45,063 bases of DNA from Candidatus Faecalibacterium intestinavium (GTDB lineage Bacteria > Bacillota > Clostridia > Oscillospirales > Ruminococcaceae): contig JAHLFH010000012.1 of the NCBI GenBank assembly GCA_018883885.1, positions 1 to 45,063 of the forward strand. Reading direction: 5' to 3'. Made by a program: the position numbers and the translations under genes. Numbering within the stretch: position 1 is the first letter of the stretch; each line of letters begins with the position of its first letter. The notes beneath the pieces were generated by a model that made no database searches, was not told the DNA's origin, and was given only the letters and a program-made list of their open reading frames with translations. This document shows positions 1-9,876 of the stretch, piece by piece.

Positions 1-287
1 CTCCCGTTCCGGCTCCCGGGCCCAGGGCTCCCGCCCCGGCCCCGGCTCCCGCTGCGAAGCCCGCCGCACAGGGCGCTGTCTCGGTCAAGGCTCCCATGCC
101 CGGCAACATTCTGGACGTCAAGGTCAAGCCGGGCGATTCCGTCAAGGCGGGCGACACCCTGGTGATTCTGGAAGCCATGAAGATGGAGAACGAGATCGTC
201 GCCCCGCAGGACGGCACCGTTGCTTCCATCAACGTAAACAAGGGCGATACCGTCAACTCCGGCGACGTTCTGGTTTCGATGAACTGA
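1..287 (+). CDS. Biotin carboxyl carrier protein / biotinyl domain subunit, 5'-truncated by window start
   Basis: Frame open from nt 3; Pro/Ala-rich linker ([34 protein letters not shown]) then biotinylation motif EAMKMEN. Confidence 0.93.
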   Translation, partial: PVPAPGPRAPAPAPAPAAKPAAQGAVSVKAPMPGNILDVKVKPGDSVKAGDTLVILEAMKMENEIVAPQDGTVASINVNKGDTVNSGDVLVSMN

Positions 288-311
288 TAGAGTAAGGGAG
301 AGGTGACAACT

Positions 312-1715
312 ATGGCGAAAAAGCCGATCAAGATCACCGAAGTCGTCCTGCGCGATGCCCACCAGTCCCTGCTGGCCACCCGTATGACGATGGACGAGAT
401 GCGCCCCATCCTGCCCGAAATGGACAAGATCAACTACTTCTCGGTCGAGTGCTGGGGCGGCGCGACCTTCGACAGCTGCATCCGGTTCCTGGACGAGGAC
501 CCCTGGGAGCGGCTGCGCATCCTGCGCAAGGAGCTGCCCCATCAGAAGCTGCAGATGCTCTTCCGCGGCCAGAATATGCTGGGCTATCGCCCCTATGCCG
601 ACGACGCCGTCCAGTACTTTGTCCAGAAGTCGGTGGCAAACGGCATTGACGTGATCCGCATCTTTGACGCGCTGAACGACCCCCGCAATCTGGAGACTGC
701 CATCAAGGCCGCCAACAAGGAGGGCGCACACGTTCAGGGCTGCATCAGCTACACGCTCAGCCCCGTCCACAGCAACAAGGCCTTTGCCGACTACGCCAAG
801 ACCCTGGAGGAGATGGGCGCAAACTCCATCTGCATCAAGGATATGGCCGGCCTGCTGACTCCTTACGCCTGCTATGAGCTGGTCAAGAAGCTGAAAAAAT
901 CCGTCAGCATCCCGGTGGACATCCACAGCCATTACACCGCGGGTCTGGCCTCCATGTCCATCCTGAAGGGCATCGAGGCAGGGGCGGATATCGTGGATAC
1001 CGCCATGAGCCCGCTGTCTCTGGGCACCAGCCATATGCCCACCGAGAGCCTGGTGGCCGCCCTTCAGGGCACCGACTACGACACCGGGCTGGATCTCAAC
1101 CAGCTGAATGTCGTCCGCGACTACTTTGCAAAGCTGCGCGAGAAGTACATTGCCAACGGCCAGATCAGCCCCAAGAGCCTGGGCGTCGATGCAAACACCC
1201 TGCTCTATCAGGTGCCGGGCGGCATGTTCTCCAACATGCTCAAGCAGCTGAAGGACGCCGGCAAGGAGGACAAGCTGGACGAGGTTCTGGCGGAAATTCC
1301 CCGTGTCCGCGAGGACGCCGGGTATCCGCCGCTGGTCACCCCCACCAGCCAGATCGTGGGCACCCAGGCCGTCTTCAACGTCATTCTGGGCGAGCGGTAC
1401 AAGATGGTGACCAAGGAGTTCAAGGGCCTGGTCCACGGCGACTATGGCCGCACCCCCGCCCCCATCAGCGCCGAGTTCACCAAGAAGATTCTGGGCGACG
1501 AACAGCCCATCACCTGCCGGTTTGCCGATACTCTGGAGCCTGAGATGGATAAACTCCGGGCGGAGGCTTCCAAGTGGGCTACCCAGGAAGAGGACGTGCT
1601 GACCTATGCGATGTTCCCGCAGGTCGCCCCCAAGTTCTTTGAAACCCGCAACGCAAAGAAGCAGGGCGTGGACGCCGCCCATGCGGATTATGTCAATAAG
1701 TCGCACCCTGTCTAA
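312..1715 (+). CDS. Carboxyltransferase subunit (oxaloacetate decarboxylase alpha / pyruvate carboxylase subunit B type), without its own biotin domain
   Basis: EVVLRDAHQSLLATRM, ECWGGATFDSCIRFL, FRGQNMLGYR, DIHSHYTAGLASMSILKGIEAG motifs; ATG at 312 with GGGAGAGG upstream preferred over GTG at 303. Confidence 0.9.
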   Translation: MAKKPIKITEVVLRDAHQSLLATRMTMDEMRPILPEMDKINYFSVECWGGATFDSCIRFLDEDPWERLRILRKELPHQKLQMLFRGQNMLGYRPYADDAVQYFVQKSVANGIDVIRIFDALNDPRNLETAIKAANKEGAHVQGCISYTLSPVHSNKAFADYAKTLEEMGANSICIKDMAGLLTPYACYELVKKLKKSVSIPVDIHSHYTAGLASMSILKGIEAGADIVDTAMSPLSLGTSHMPTESLVAALQGTDYDTGLDLNQLNVVRDYFAKLREKYIANGQISPKSLGVDANTLLYQVPGGMFSNMLKQLKDAGKEDKLDEVLAEIPRVREDAGYPPLVTPTSQIVGTQAVFNVILGERYKMVTKEFKGLVHGDYGRTPAPISAEFTKKILGDEQPITCRFADTLEPEMDKLRAEASKWATQEEDVLTYAMFPQVAPKFFETRNAKKQGVDAAHADYVNKSHPV

Positions 1716-1731
1716 ATCAGAAACTTTCAGG

Positions 1732-1763
1732 CAGCCCCCCGGCAAAACGGGGGGCTGTTTGTT
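1732..1763 (+). terminator. Rho-independent terminator
   Basis: CAGCCCCCC-ggcaaaac-GGGGGGCTG followed by TTTGTTT. Confidence 0.9.
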
Positions 1764-1792
1764 TCGGCGGACCCGGTTTTTGGTTCATTCGC

Positions 1793-1821
1793 TTGCAAAA
1801 CGCCGCCCATAATAGTAAAAT
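1793..1821 (+). promoter_or_regulatory. SigA-type promoter for the yicC operon
   Basis: TTGCAA - 17 nt - TAAAAT. Confidence 0.6.
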
Positions 1822-1911
1822 AACATCATATGTATCGTATCATGGGTCGGTATAGCCCAAAGGCGGATACATAAACAGAAAACACAGAACAAAGGGCAAG
1901 AGGAAGAAGTT

Positions 1912-2790
1912 ATGATCCTGAGTATGACTGGTTTTGGCCGTGCATCCGCTGTGCTGAACGGGCGGGAAATCGCCGTTGAGCTCCGCAGCGTCAACGCACG
2001 GTATTTCGAGTACAGCTCCCGCATCCCGCGCAGCTGCAGCTTCATGGACGGACAGCTGAAAAAGCTGCTCAACAGCCGGATCACCCGGGGCAAGGTGGAG
2101 CTGAGCCTGACGATCCAGAATGTGGACCGGACCGACACGGCGGTCACCGTGGATCTGGAGCTGGCCCGCAGCTATCAGCAGGCGCTGCGGGATCTGGCGG
2201 AGGACCTCTGCGTCAAAAACGACCTTTCGGCAGGGATGCTTGCCCGCTTCCCCGATGTGCTGGCCGCCCGCCATGCGGATGTGGACGAAGATCAGCTCTG
2301 GGAGGATGTGGCGTCTGTCACCCGGCAGGCTCTGGACCGGTTTATGGAGATGCGGGCCGCCGAGGGCCAGAAGATGAAAGAGGACATCCTTTCCCGGCTG
2401 GATTATATCGAGGAGTGCGTGGGGAAGATCGAGGCCCAGAGCGCAGGCCGGGTGGAACAGTATACCCGGCGCCTGTACGAGAAGCTGCGGGTTCTTCTGG
2501 AGGACCGGAACATCGACGACGCACGAGTGCTGACCGAGGCGGCCATCTTTGCGGACAAGACTGCCGTGGATGAAGAAACAGTCCGCCTGCGCAGCCATCT
2601 TGCACAGTACCGCTCCATCCTTGAGATGGACGAACCGGTGGGCCGCAAGCTGGATTTCCTGACCCAGGAGCTCAACCGGGAGACCAACACCATCGGCTCC
2701 AAGTGTCAGGACCTGGACATCACCCGGGTGGTGGTGGACGTGAAGGCCGAAATCGAAAAGATTCGGGAGCAGATCCAGAACCTCGAGTGA
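1912..2790 (+). CDS. yicC: YicC family protein (endoribonuclease-like)
   Basis: N-term [12 protein letters not shown]-term [13 protein letters not shown]; followed by remA-gmk. Confidence 0.95.
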   Translation: MILSMTGFGRASAVLNGREIAVELRSVNARYFEYSSRIPRSCSFMDGQLKKLLNSRITRGKVELSLTIQNVDRTDTAVTVDLELARSYQQALRDLAEDLCVKNDLSAGMLARFPDVLAARHADVDEDQLWEDVASVTRQALDRFMEMRAAEGQKMKEDILSRLDYIEECVGKIEAQSAGRVEQYTRRLYEKLRVLLEDRNIDDARVLTEAAIFADKTAVDEETVRLRSHLAQYRSILEMDEPVGRKLDFLTQELNRETNTIGSKCQDLDITRVVVDVKAEIEKIREQIQNLE

Positions 2791-2809
2791 CGCCGCCGGA
2801 GGGAACAGA

Positions 2810-3073
2810 ATGAAGCTCATCAACATTGGTTTCGGAAATATGATCAGCGCGGAGCGCCTTGTGGCGGTGGTCAGCCCGGATTCCGCTCCCATCAAGCGGA
2901 TCGTCAAGGAAGCGCGGGACCAGGGGCGGCTGATCGACGCCTCCTACGGGCGGAGCACCCGGGCGGTCCTCCTGATGGACTCGGACCATGTCATTCTTTC
3001 GGCGCTCCAGCCCGAGACCATTGCGAACCGCGCAGGGGGCACAGGAGAGGCCCGGCCTGCGGAGGAAGGGTAA
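2810..3073 (+). CDS. remA: RemA/DUF370 family regulator
   Basis: [30 protein letters not shown]...[22 protein letters not shown]. Confidence 0.94.
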   Translation: MKLINIGFGNMISAERLVAVVSPDSAPIKRIVKEARDQGRLIDASYGRSTRAVLLMDSDHVILSALQPETIANRAGGTGEARPAEEG

Positions 3074-3079
3074 AAAGCT

Positions 3080-3661
3080 ATGGAAAATGAAAAATATCTG
3101 TTTGTTGTTTCCGGTCCGTCCGGCGTAGGGAAGGACACCGTCATCAGCTTTCTGCGCGGCGCTCACCCCGAGATCGGCAAGACGGTCTCCGCCACCACCC
3201 GCGCCCCCCGGGAAGGGGAGGCGGAAGGGGTGAACTACTTCTACCGCACCGAAGATGAATTCCGCCGGATGCTGGAGCGGGACGAGATCGTCGAGTCCAA
3301 CTATTACAGCGGCCATTACTACGGCACCCTCCGCAGCGAGGTGGACCGTCTGCTGGCCCAGAACACCCCGGTGGTGCTGAACATCGACATTCACGGCGCG
3401 GCCAACATCAAACGGCTCTACCCGGGCGCAACCACCATCTTCCTGCTGCCCCCCTCCTGGGAAGTGCTGGAAAGCCGCCTCCGGGGCCGGGGCAGCAACG
3501 AGACGGCCGAAGAAATCCAAAAACGTCTGGATACTGCGCGGGAAGAGCTGAGCCATGCGGGGGAATTCGACGGGCAGGTGGTCAACCACGTTGTGGAGGA
3601 CTGCGCCGCGGAACTCTACGGCATCATGGCCCGCCGGGCGGGCCTCGCTGAGGAACACTGA
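3080..3661 (+). CDS. gmk: Guanylate kinase
   Basis: VVSGPSGVGKDTVI P-loop, SATTRAPREGEAEGVNYFY. Confidence 0.96.
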   Translation: MENEKYLFVVSGPSGVGKDTVISFLRGAHPEIGKTVSATTRAPREGEAEGVNYFYRTEDEFRRMLERDEIVESNYYSGHYYGTLRSEVDRLLAQNTPVVLNIDIHGAANIKRLYPGATTIFLLPPSWEVLESRLRGRGSNETAEEIQKRLDTAREELSHAGEFDGQVVNHVVEDCAAELYGIMARRAGLAEEH

Positions 3662-3695
3662 CCCGGCTGTGCATCACAGAAAAGGAGCCGAATGA

Positions 3696-5957
3696 ATGCC
3701 GAAGACAGTGGGTGTGGCAGTCAGCAACGCAACCTTTCACTTTGATAAACTCTATACCTATGCGGTCCTGCCGGACCAGCAGGAACTGGTGCGGCTGGGC
3801 AGTATGGTGCTGGTGCCTTTTGGGCGGGGCAGCCGCCCCCGGATGGGGGTAGTGCTGGCCTGCGATGCAGAACCCGAGAGCGCGAAACTCAAATGCCTGT
3901 TTGATGTGGCGCCCGCCTCCGCCTGCCTGACCCCGGAGCTGCTGAGGCTGGTCCGGTTTTTGAAAGCCCGGACCTTCTGCACCTACTACGAGGCGGTTCG
4001 GGCGGTGATTCCCTATGGGGCGCAGTACCGCCCCGCCCTGGCCGACGACGGGGTGACCCCCGTCCTCCAGAAGCAGCTCACCCGCCATACCGAGACCCTT
4101 TACCGTCTGGTGGGTCAGCTGCCCGGAAAGCCCAAGCCCACGGCCAAACAGCTGGCCGCGGTGGCGCTTTTGAGCGGCGGACCCCGCACCCAGGCGGAGC
4201 TGGAAGCAAAGGGGATCAGCCGGGCGGTGGTCGAAAACCTCTGTGCAAAAGGGGTGCTGGAAGGGGAGAAGGTGAATAAGTCGCCGGACCTCTACGCATC
4301 CATTCCCCGGCAGGCCGAGGCCATCTCCCTGACGGACGAACAGCAGAGCGCGTTTGACGACCTTGCGCCGCATCTGGAAAGCGGGCTGCCCCACACGGCC
4401 CTCCTCTATGGCGTCACCGGCAGCGGCAAGACGATTGTCTTTCTGAAATTGATTGAGCGGTGCCTCGCGCTGGGGCGGCGGGCGCTGGTCCTTGTGCCGG
4501 AAATCAGCCTGACGCCCCAGATGATTCTCCGGCTGAAATCCGCGTTCGGGCGGCGGGTGGCCGTCCAGCATTCGGCCCTCAACCACACCGAACGGCTGCT
4601 TCAGTGGCAGATGATTCAAGATGGCGGGGCCGATATCGTGGTGGGGACCCGCAGCGCCGTTTTCGCTCCCATGGAAAAGATTGGCCTCATTATCATCGAC
4701 GAGGAACAGGAGCACACCTACCGCTCCGAATCCGCTCCCCGGTATTCGGCGCACGAGGTGGCCCGGCAGAGGGCGGCTGAAAACGGGGCGCTCCTTCTGC
4801 TGGCCAGCGCCACGCCCTCCACCGAAACGTTTTATGCCACCCAGACCGGCCGCTGTCAGCTGGTCCGGCTGACCCAGCGGTACGCGGGCCAGCCTTTGCC
4901 CAGCGTCGAGATCGTAGATATGCGGGCCGAGCTGGCGGGGGGCAACCCCAGAGAGATCAGCCTGAGCATGGAGGACGCCATCCGGCGCAATCTGGAAAAC
5001 CGCAAGCAGACCATTCTGCTGCTCAACCGAAGGGGATATCAGACCCTGGCCCAGTGCGAGGACTGCCGGGAAGTGCTCAAATGCCAGAAATGCAGCGTTC
5101 CAATGGTCTACCACAAAGCGGGCGGGCGGGTGCTTTGCCACTACTGCGGCAGCCAGATCGAGCCGCGGCCCACGGTCTGCCCGACCTGCGGCGGAAGGCT
5201 GCAATACCGCGGCTTCGGCACCCAGAAGGCCGAGGAGGAGCTGGAAGCGCTGTTTCCCGAGGCCCGGATTCTCCGGATGGATCAGGATACCACGGCGGCC
5301 AAAAACGCCCACGAAAAGCTTCTGGCCCGGTTTGCCCGGCATGAATATGACATCATGGTGGGCACCCAGATGGTGGCCAAGGGGCTGGATTTTGAGGACG
5401 TCACCCTTGTGGGGGTGCTGGGCATCGACTCTCTGCTCTTTGCCCAGGGGTTTCGGGCCTATGAGACGGTGTTCAGCCTCATCACGCAGGTGGTGGGCCG
5501 GAGCGGCCGGGCCAAAGCCCCGGGGCACGCCATCATCCAGACCACAGACCCGGAAAACCCGGTGCTGAATCTGGCGGCGGCCCAGGATTATGACGCCTTT
5601 TTCCAGCAGGAAATCGCCTACCGCAAACTGGGGCTGTATCCGCCCTTCTGCGGGCTGTGCGTGATCGGCTTTTCCGGTACGAAGGAGCCGGAGACCGCCC
5701 GGGCGGCGGCACGGTTTGCCGCCCTCTTGGGCCAGCGGGCCGCCAGCCAGCCGGACATCCCCCTCCGAGTGCTGGGCCCGACGCCGGGCAGCATTTTGAA
5801 AATCAACGAGCATTACCGTTATAAGCTGACCGTCAAGTGCAGGAACGACAAGCGCTTCCGCGCTCTGCTGCGGGAGGTCCTCAGCCTGTATGAGCAGGAA
5901 AAACTGCCCGCAAAAGCCTCGGCTGTGGTGGATCTGCATTCTGACGGCGATCTTTAA
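3696..5957 (+). CDS. priA: Primosomal protein N' (PriA helicase)
   Basis: GVTGSGKT, DEEQEH, zinc-binding cysteines CEDCREVLKCQKCSVPM...CHYCGSQ...CPTCGG, VGRSGRA. Confidence 0.96.
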   Translation: MPKTVGVAVSNATFHFDKLYTYAVLPDQQELVRLGSMVLVPFGRGSRPRMGVVLACDAEPESAKLKCLFDVAPASACLTPELLRLVRFLKARTFCTYYEAVRAVIPYGAQYRPALADDGVTPVLQKQLTRHTETLYRLVGQLPGKPKPTAKQLAAVALLSGGPRTQAELEAKGISRAVVENLCAKGVLEGEKVNKSPDLYASIPRQAEAISLTDEQQSAFDDLAPHLESGLPHTALLYGVTGSGKTIVFLKLIERCLALGRRALVLVPEISLTPQMILRLKSAFGRRVAVQHSALNHTERLLQWQMIQDGGADIVVGTRSAVFAPMEKIGLIIIDEEQEHTYRSESAPRYSAHEVARQRAAENGALLLLASATPSTETFYATQTGRCQLVRLTQRYAGQPLPSVEIVDMRAELAGGNPREISLSMEDAIRRNLENRKQTILLLNRRGYQTLAQCEDCREVLKCQKCSVPMVYHKAGGRVLCHYCGSQIEPRPTVCPTCGGRLQYRGFGTQKAEEELEALFPEARILRMDQDTTAAKNAHEKLLARFARHEYDIMVGTQMVAKGLDFEDVTLVGVLGIDSLLFAQGFRAYETVFSLITQVVGRSGRAKAPGHAIIQTTDPENPVLNLAAAQDYDAFFQQEIAYRKLGLYPPFCGLCVIGFSGTKEPETARAAARFAALLGQRAASQPDIPLRVLGPTPGSILKINEHYRYKLTVKCRNDKRFRALLREVLSLYEQEKLPAKASAVVDLHSDGDL

Positions 5958-5982
5958 ACTATACTATGGGAGGAACTGTTTT

Positions 5983-6528
5983 ATGGCTATCCGCAACATT
6001 GTAAAAGAGGGCGACCCCATCCTGAACAAGGTCTGCCGCCCGGTGACCCAGTTCGACGACCGTCTGGCAACGCTGCTGGACGATATGCACCAGACCATGA
6101 TCGCCGCCGACGGCATCGGTCTGGCCGGCCCCCAGGTGGGGATGCTCCGCCGTCTGTTTGTCGTGTGGGACACCACCGACGCGCCGGAGAAGATCCCTGG
6201 GGACTACGAATACAAATTCATCGACTTTGTCAACCCCGAGATTCTGGAAGTCTCGGAGGAGGAGGAAACCAGCTATGAGGGCTGCCTCTCCTTCCCGGGC
6301 CACAACGGCGCGGTGACCCGTCCGGTGGCCATCAAGGTCCGGGCCCAGGATCGCAACGGCGAATGGTTCGAGCTGGAAGCGGAGGACCTGCTGGCCCGCT
6401 GCATCCAGCATGAGAACGACCATCTGGACGGCGTGACCATTATGCAGTCCAGCGAGTTTTTCTATGAGGACACCGAGGAGGGCCGCGCCGAAGCCGCCCG
6501 CAAGGCAAAAGCAAAGGAGAAAAAGTAA
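5983..6528 (+). CDS. def: Peptide deformylase
   Basis: GIGLAGPQVG, EGCLSFPG, QHENDHLDG; start ATG 5983 after GGGAGGA. Confidence 0.96.
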   Translation: MAIRNIVKEGDPILNKVCRPVTQFDDRLATLLDDMHQTMIAADGIGLAGPQVGMLRRLFVVWDTTDAPEKIPGDYEYKFIDFVNPEILEVSEEEETSYEGCLSFPGHNGAVTRPVAIKVRAQDRNGEWFELEAEDLLARCIQHENDHLDGVTIMQSSEFFYEDTEEGRAEAARKAKAKEKK

Positions 6529-7449
6529 ATGCGAATCCTTTTCATGGGCACGCCGGACATCGCGGCGGCCTGTCTGGAGGCGCTGTACGCGGCGGGGCAC
6601 GAGATCTGCGCCGTCTATACCCGGCGGGATAAGCCGGTGGGCCGGAAACAGGTGCTGACCGCCCCGCCCGTCAAGACGGCGGCGCTGGCCCACGGCACCC
6701 CGGTCTTTCAGCCCCGTACTCTGCGGGACGGGGGAGAGGATGAAACCATCCGCGCTCTGGCGCCGGAGCTGATTGTCGTGGTGGCCTACGGCTGCATCCT
6801 GCCCGGCTCTGTATTACGCATCCCGAAGTATGGCTGCATCAACCTTCATGTCTCCCTGCTGCCCAAATACCGGGGCAGCGCGCCGGTCCAGTGGGCCGTT
6901 TTGAACGGCGACACGGAGACGGGCGTCTCCATCATGCAGATGGACGAAGGGCTGGACACCGGCGACGTGCTGGCCTGCGAAAAAATCGCCATCGGCCCGG
7001 AGGAAAACAGCGGCGAGCTGTTTGACCGGGTGACGGCGGTGGGGGCGCGGGTTCTCTGCGAGACGGTCCCCGCCCTGGCAGAGGGCAGGCTGACCCCGAC
7101 GCCGCAGGATCATGCAAACGCCACCCTTGCCCCCGTGCTGAGCAAAGAGCTGGCCGAGTTCCACTTCTCGGAGGACGCCGCTCACATCCATAACTGGGTG
7201 CGGGGGATGAACCCCTGGCCTGCGGCCTGGTTCATTACGTCGAGCGGAAAAAAAGTGAAAGTGCTGGAAGCCCGCCTTGCCGAAAGCAAAGGCCAGGCCC
7301 CGGGCACGGTGCTTGCCCTGAAGCCGCTGACGGTGGCCTGCGGAAGCGGAGCGGTCCAGCTTCTGCGGGTGGTGCCGGAGGGGTCCAAGCCGATGGAAGG
7401 CAGCGCCTTTGCGGCGGGCCTGCGGCTCAAAACGGGGGACCAGCTGTGA
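6529..7449 (+). CDS. fmt: Methionyl-tRNA formyltransferase
   Basis: MRILFMGTPDIAA, NLHVSLLPKYRGSAPVQWAVLNGD. Confidence 0.96.
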   Translation: MRILFMGTPDIAAACLEALYAAGHEICAVYTRRDKPVGRKQVLTAPPVKTAALAHGTPVFQPRTLRDGGEDETIRALAPELIVVVAYGCILPGSVLRIPKYGCINLHVSLLPKYRGSAPVQWAVLNGDTETGVSIMQMDEGLDTGDVLACEKIAIGPEENSGELFDRVTAVGARVLCETVPALAEGRLTPTPQDHANATLAPVLSKELAEFHFSEDAAHIHNWVRGMNPWPAAWFITSSGKKVKVLEARLAESKGQAPGTVLALKPLTVACGSGAVQLLRVVPEGSKPMEGSAFAAGLRLKTGDQL

Positions 7450-8774
7450 GGCCCGCCGGGGCGCGGGCTGCGGCGGTTTCGGCACTGGTGCGCCAGGAGC
7501 AGGGCGGCTTTTCCAATCTTGTATTGGACGCGGAGCTTCGCCGTCAGGCGCTGTCCGGCCGGGACAAGGCTTTCGCCGGGGCTGTGTTTTATACCGTCCT
7601 CGAGCGGCAGAATACCCTCGACTACATCCTGGGCAATTTCCTGCCCAAAGGGATTGCAAGGTTAGACCCGCCGGTCCGGGCCATCCTGCGCAGCGGGCTG
7701 GCCCAGGCGCGGTATATGCAGGTGCCGGTTTCGGCTGCTGTAAACGAGGCGGTCAAGCTGACCCGTGCCTTCGGCAAATCCAGCGCTTCCGGCCTTGTGA
7801 ATGCGGTTCTTCGCCGGGCCTGCAATTTTGACCTGAATCAGGCCGTATTCTCAGATGAGATCGAAAAATTGATGGTTCTGGGCTCCGCGGGACGCCCCGT
7901 GGCAGAATTTCTCCACACATACTATCCCGAGGAAGCACTGGACATTCTGACCCGCACGGCGGACGGCGGCCTGACCGCTCTGCGCGTCAATCCTTTAAAG
8001 ATGAGCGCGCAGGAGCTGATGGAACAGCTGGAGGCCGAAGGGGCGAAGAAAGTCCGGGCAGGCGCTGTGCCGGGAAGCGTCCTGGCCCGCTTTGAGGGCA
8101 GCCCGGCGGAGAGCAAGCTGTTCCGGGAGGGCTGTTTTCATGTGGAAGGCCAGACCAGCCAGCTGGCGGCCCTCTGCGTGGGGGCGCAGCCGGGGGAAAT
8201 TGTGCTGGATTTGTGCGCAGCTCCGGGCGGAAAGACCATCGCCCTGGCCGAGGAGATGAAGGACAGCGGGCGGCTTATCAGCTGCGATGTGACCGAACCC
8301 CGGGTCGGCTTGATCCGGGCGGCGGTGGAGCGGATGGGCCTGCACTGTGTGGAGACCCTTTGCAGCGACGCCTCCCGGCCAAATCCATCCCTGCCGAAAG
8401 CGGACCGGATTCTCGCGGACGTGCCCTGCAGCGGCCTCGGCATCCTGGCCAAAAAGCCGGACATCCGGTATAAAACCCTGGACGGCTCCCGCCATCGGGA
8501 ACTGCTGGACACTCAGAGCGCGATTCTCGACCAGGCCGCCGGTCTGCTCAAGCCGGGCGGGCGGCTGGTCTATTCCACCTGTACCATCCACCCGGAAGAA
8601 AACGAGGGCCAGATCGAGAAGTTTCTGGCCCGGCGGCCCGATTTCAAGGTCCGCCTTCCGGAAGGACTTTTCCCCGGGGGAATGACCCTCGGCCCCTGCG
8701 GCGCCCTTTCGGTGCCCACCCGGACCGGGATGGACGGGTTTTTTATCTGCGTGATGCAGAAAGACGCGGAATGA
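7446..8774 (+). CDS. rsmB: 16S rRNA (cytosine-C5) methyltransferase RsmB, GTG start overlapping the fmt stop
   Basis: VLDLCAAPGGKT, DVPCSGLG, STCTIHPEENE; NusB-like N-terminal domain. Confidence 0.94.
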   Translation: MRPAGARAAAVSALVRQEQGGFSNLVLDAELRRQALSGRDKAFAGAVFYTVLERQNTLDYILGNFLPKGIARLDPPVRAILRSGLAQARYMQVPVSAAVNEAVKLTRAFGKSSASGLVNAVLRRACNFDLNQAVFSDEIEKLMVLGSAGRPVAEFLHTYYPEEALDILTRTADGGLTALRVNPLKMSAQELMEQLEAEGAKKVRAGAVPGSVLARFEGSPAESKLFREGCFHVEGQTSQLAALCVGAQPGEIVLDLCAAPGGKTIALAEEMKDSGRLISCDVTEPRVGLIRAAVERMGLHCVETLCSDASRPNPSLPKADRILADVPCSGLGILAKKPDIRYKTLDGSRHRELLDTQSAILDQAAGLLKPGGRLVYSTCTIHPEENEGQIEKFLARRPDFKVRLPEGLFPGGMTLGPCGALSVPTRTGMDGFFICVMQKDAE

Positions 8775-8799
8775 TTCGTTTGTTACAACAGGAGAAGCA

Positions 8800-9840
8800 A
8801 TGGAAGAAAAACGCTGTATTTCCTCGCTGACGCTGGAACAGTTGGCCGCAGAGCTCAAAGAAATGGGCCAGCCGTCGTTCCGGGCCAAACAGATCTTTCA
8901 CTGGATTCACCAAAAGCTGGTCACCGACTTTTCGGCCATGTCCGACCAGCCCAAGGCCCTGCTTGCCCGGCTCAGCGAGCGCTTTTATATCGCCGCGCCC
9001 CGGATCGAGCGCCGGCAGGAAGCCCGGGACGGCACGGTCAAGTATCTGCTGCGGATGGAGGACGGGAACTGCATCGAGACGGTGGTCATGCGGTACCATT
9101 ACGGCAACACCGTCTGCGTTTCCACGCAGGTCGGCTGCCGGATGGGCTGCCGCTTCTGCGCTTCCACCCAGGCCGGACGGGTGCGGGATCTGGAAGCGGG
9201 GGAGATCTGCTCGGAAATTTACACCGCCCAGAAGGACATCGGGGAGCGTATTTCCCACATCGTCCTCATGGGCATCGGCGAACCGCTGGACAATTTCGAC
9301 CAGGTTATGACCTTTTTGCAGCTGATCTCCTCGCCCGAAGGGGTCAACATCGGGATGCGGAACATCAGCCTGTCCACCTGCGGCCTCGTGCCCAAGATCG
9401 ACAAGCTGGCCGAGAAAAAGCTCCAGCTGACCCTGTCGGTCTCCCTCCACGCGCCCAACAATGAGATTCGCAGCGGCATGATGCCGGTCAACGACGCCTA
9501 TCCGGTGGAGCAGCTGATGGAGGCGGTCCGGCGGTATCAGAATACCACAGGCCGCCGGGTCAGCTTTGAATATTCGATGGTCCGCGGGGTCAATGATACC
9601 GATGTCTGCGCCCGCCAGCTGGCAAATCTCATCCGTGGAATGGGGGCGCATGTCAACCTGATTCCCATCAACCCGGTGGACGGAAGCCCTTATACCGCAA
9701 CCGACGCGGCCAACGTCCGCCGGTTCCAGACCAGACTCACCGAGCTGGGGGTCAACGCGACGGTTCGCCGCCGCCTCGGCAGCGAGATCTCGGCCGCCTG
9801 CGGCCAGCTTCGCCGGGAAGAAATGAACGAAAAAAACTGA
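8800..9840 (+). CDS. rlmN: 23S rRNA (adenine-C2) methyltransferase RlmN
   Basis: Radical SAM CRMGCRFC, VLMGIGEPLDN, RRRLGSEISAACGQL. Confidence 0.96.
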   Translation: MEEKRCISSLTLEQLAAELKEMGQPSFRAKQIFHWIHQKLVTDFSAMSDQPKALLARLSERFYIAAPRIERRQEARDGTVKYLLRMEDGNCIETVVMRYHYGNTVCVSTQVGCRMGCRFCASTQAGRVRDLEAGEICSEIYTAQKDIGERISHIVLMGIGEPLDNFDQVMTFLQLISSPEGVNIGMRNISLSTCGLVPKIDKLAEKKLQLTLSVSLHAPNNEIRSGMMPVNDAYPVEQLMEAVRRYQNTTGRRVSFEYSMVRGVNDTDVCARQLANLIRGMGAHVNLIPINPVDGSPYTATDAANVRRFQTRLTELGVNATVRRRLGSEISAACGQLRREEMNEKN

Positions 9841-9876
9841 CGCAGATGTGATAAGACAAAGCAAGGAGAAGCGACC

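Noticed and set aside
3624-5939. 771-aa minus-strand ORF antisense to priA
   Set aside because: Shadow of priA; His/Gly/Pro/Arg-rich composition without domain motifs.
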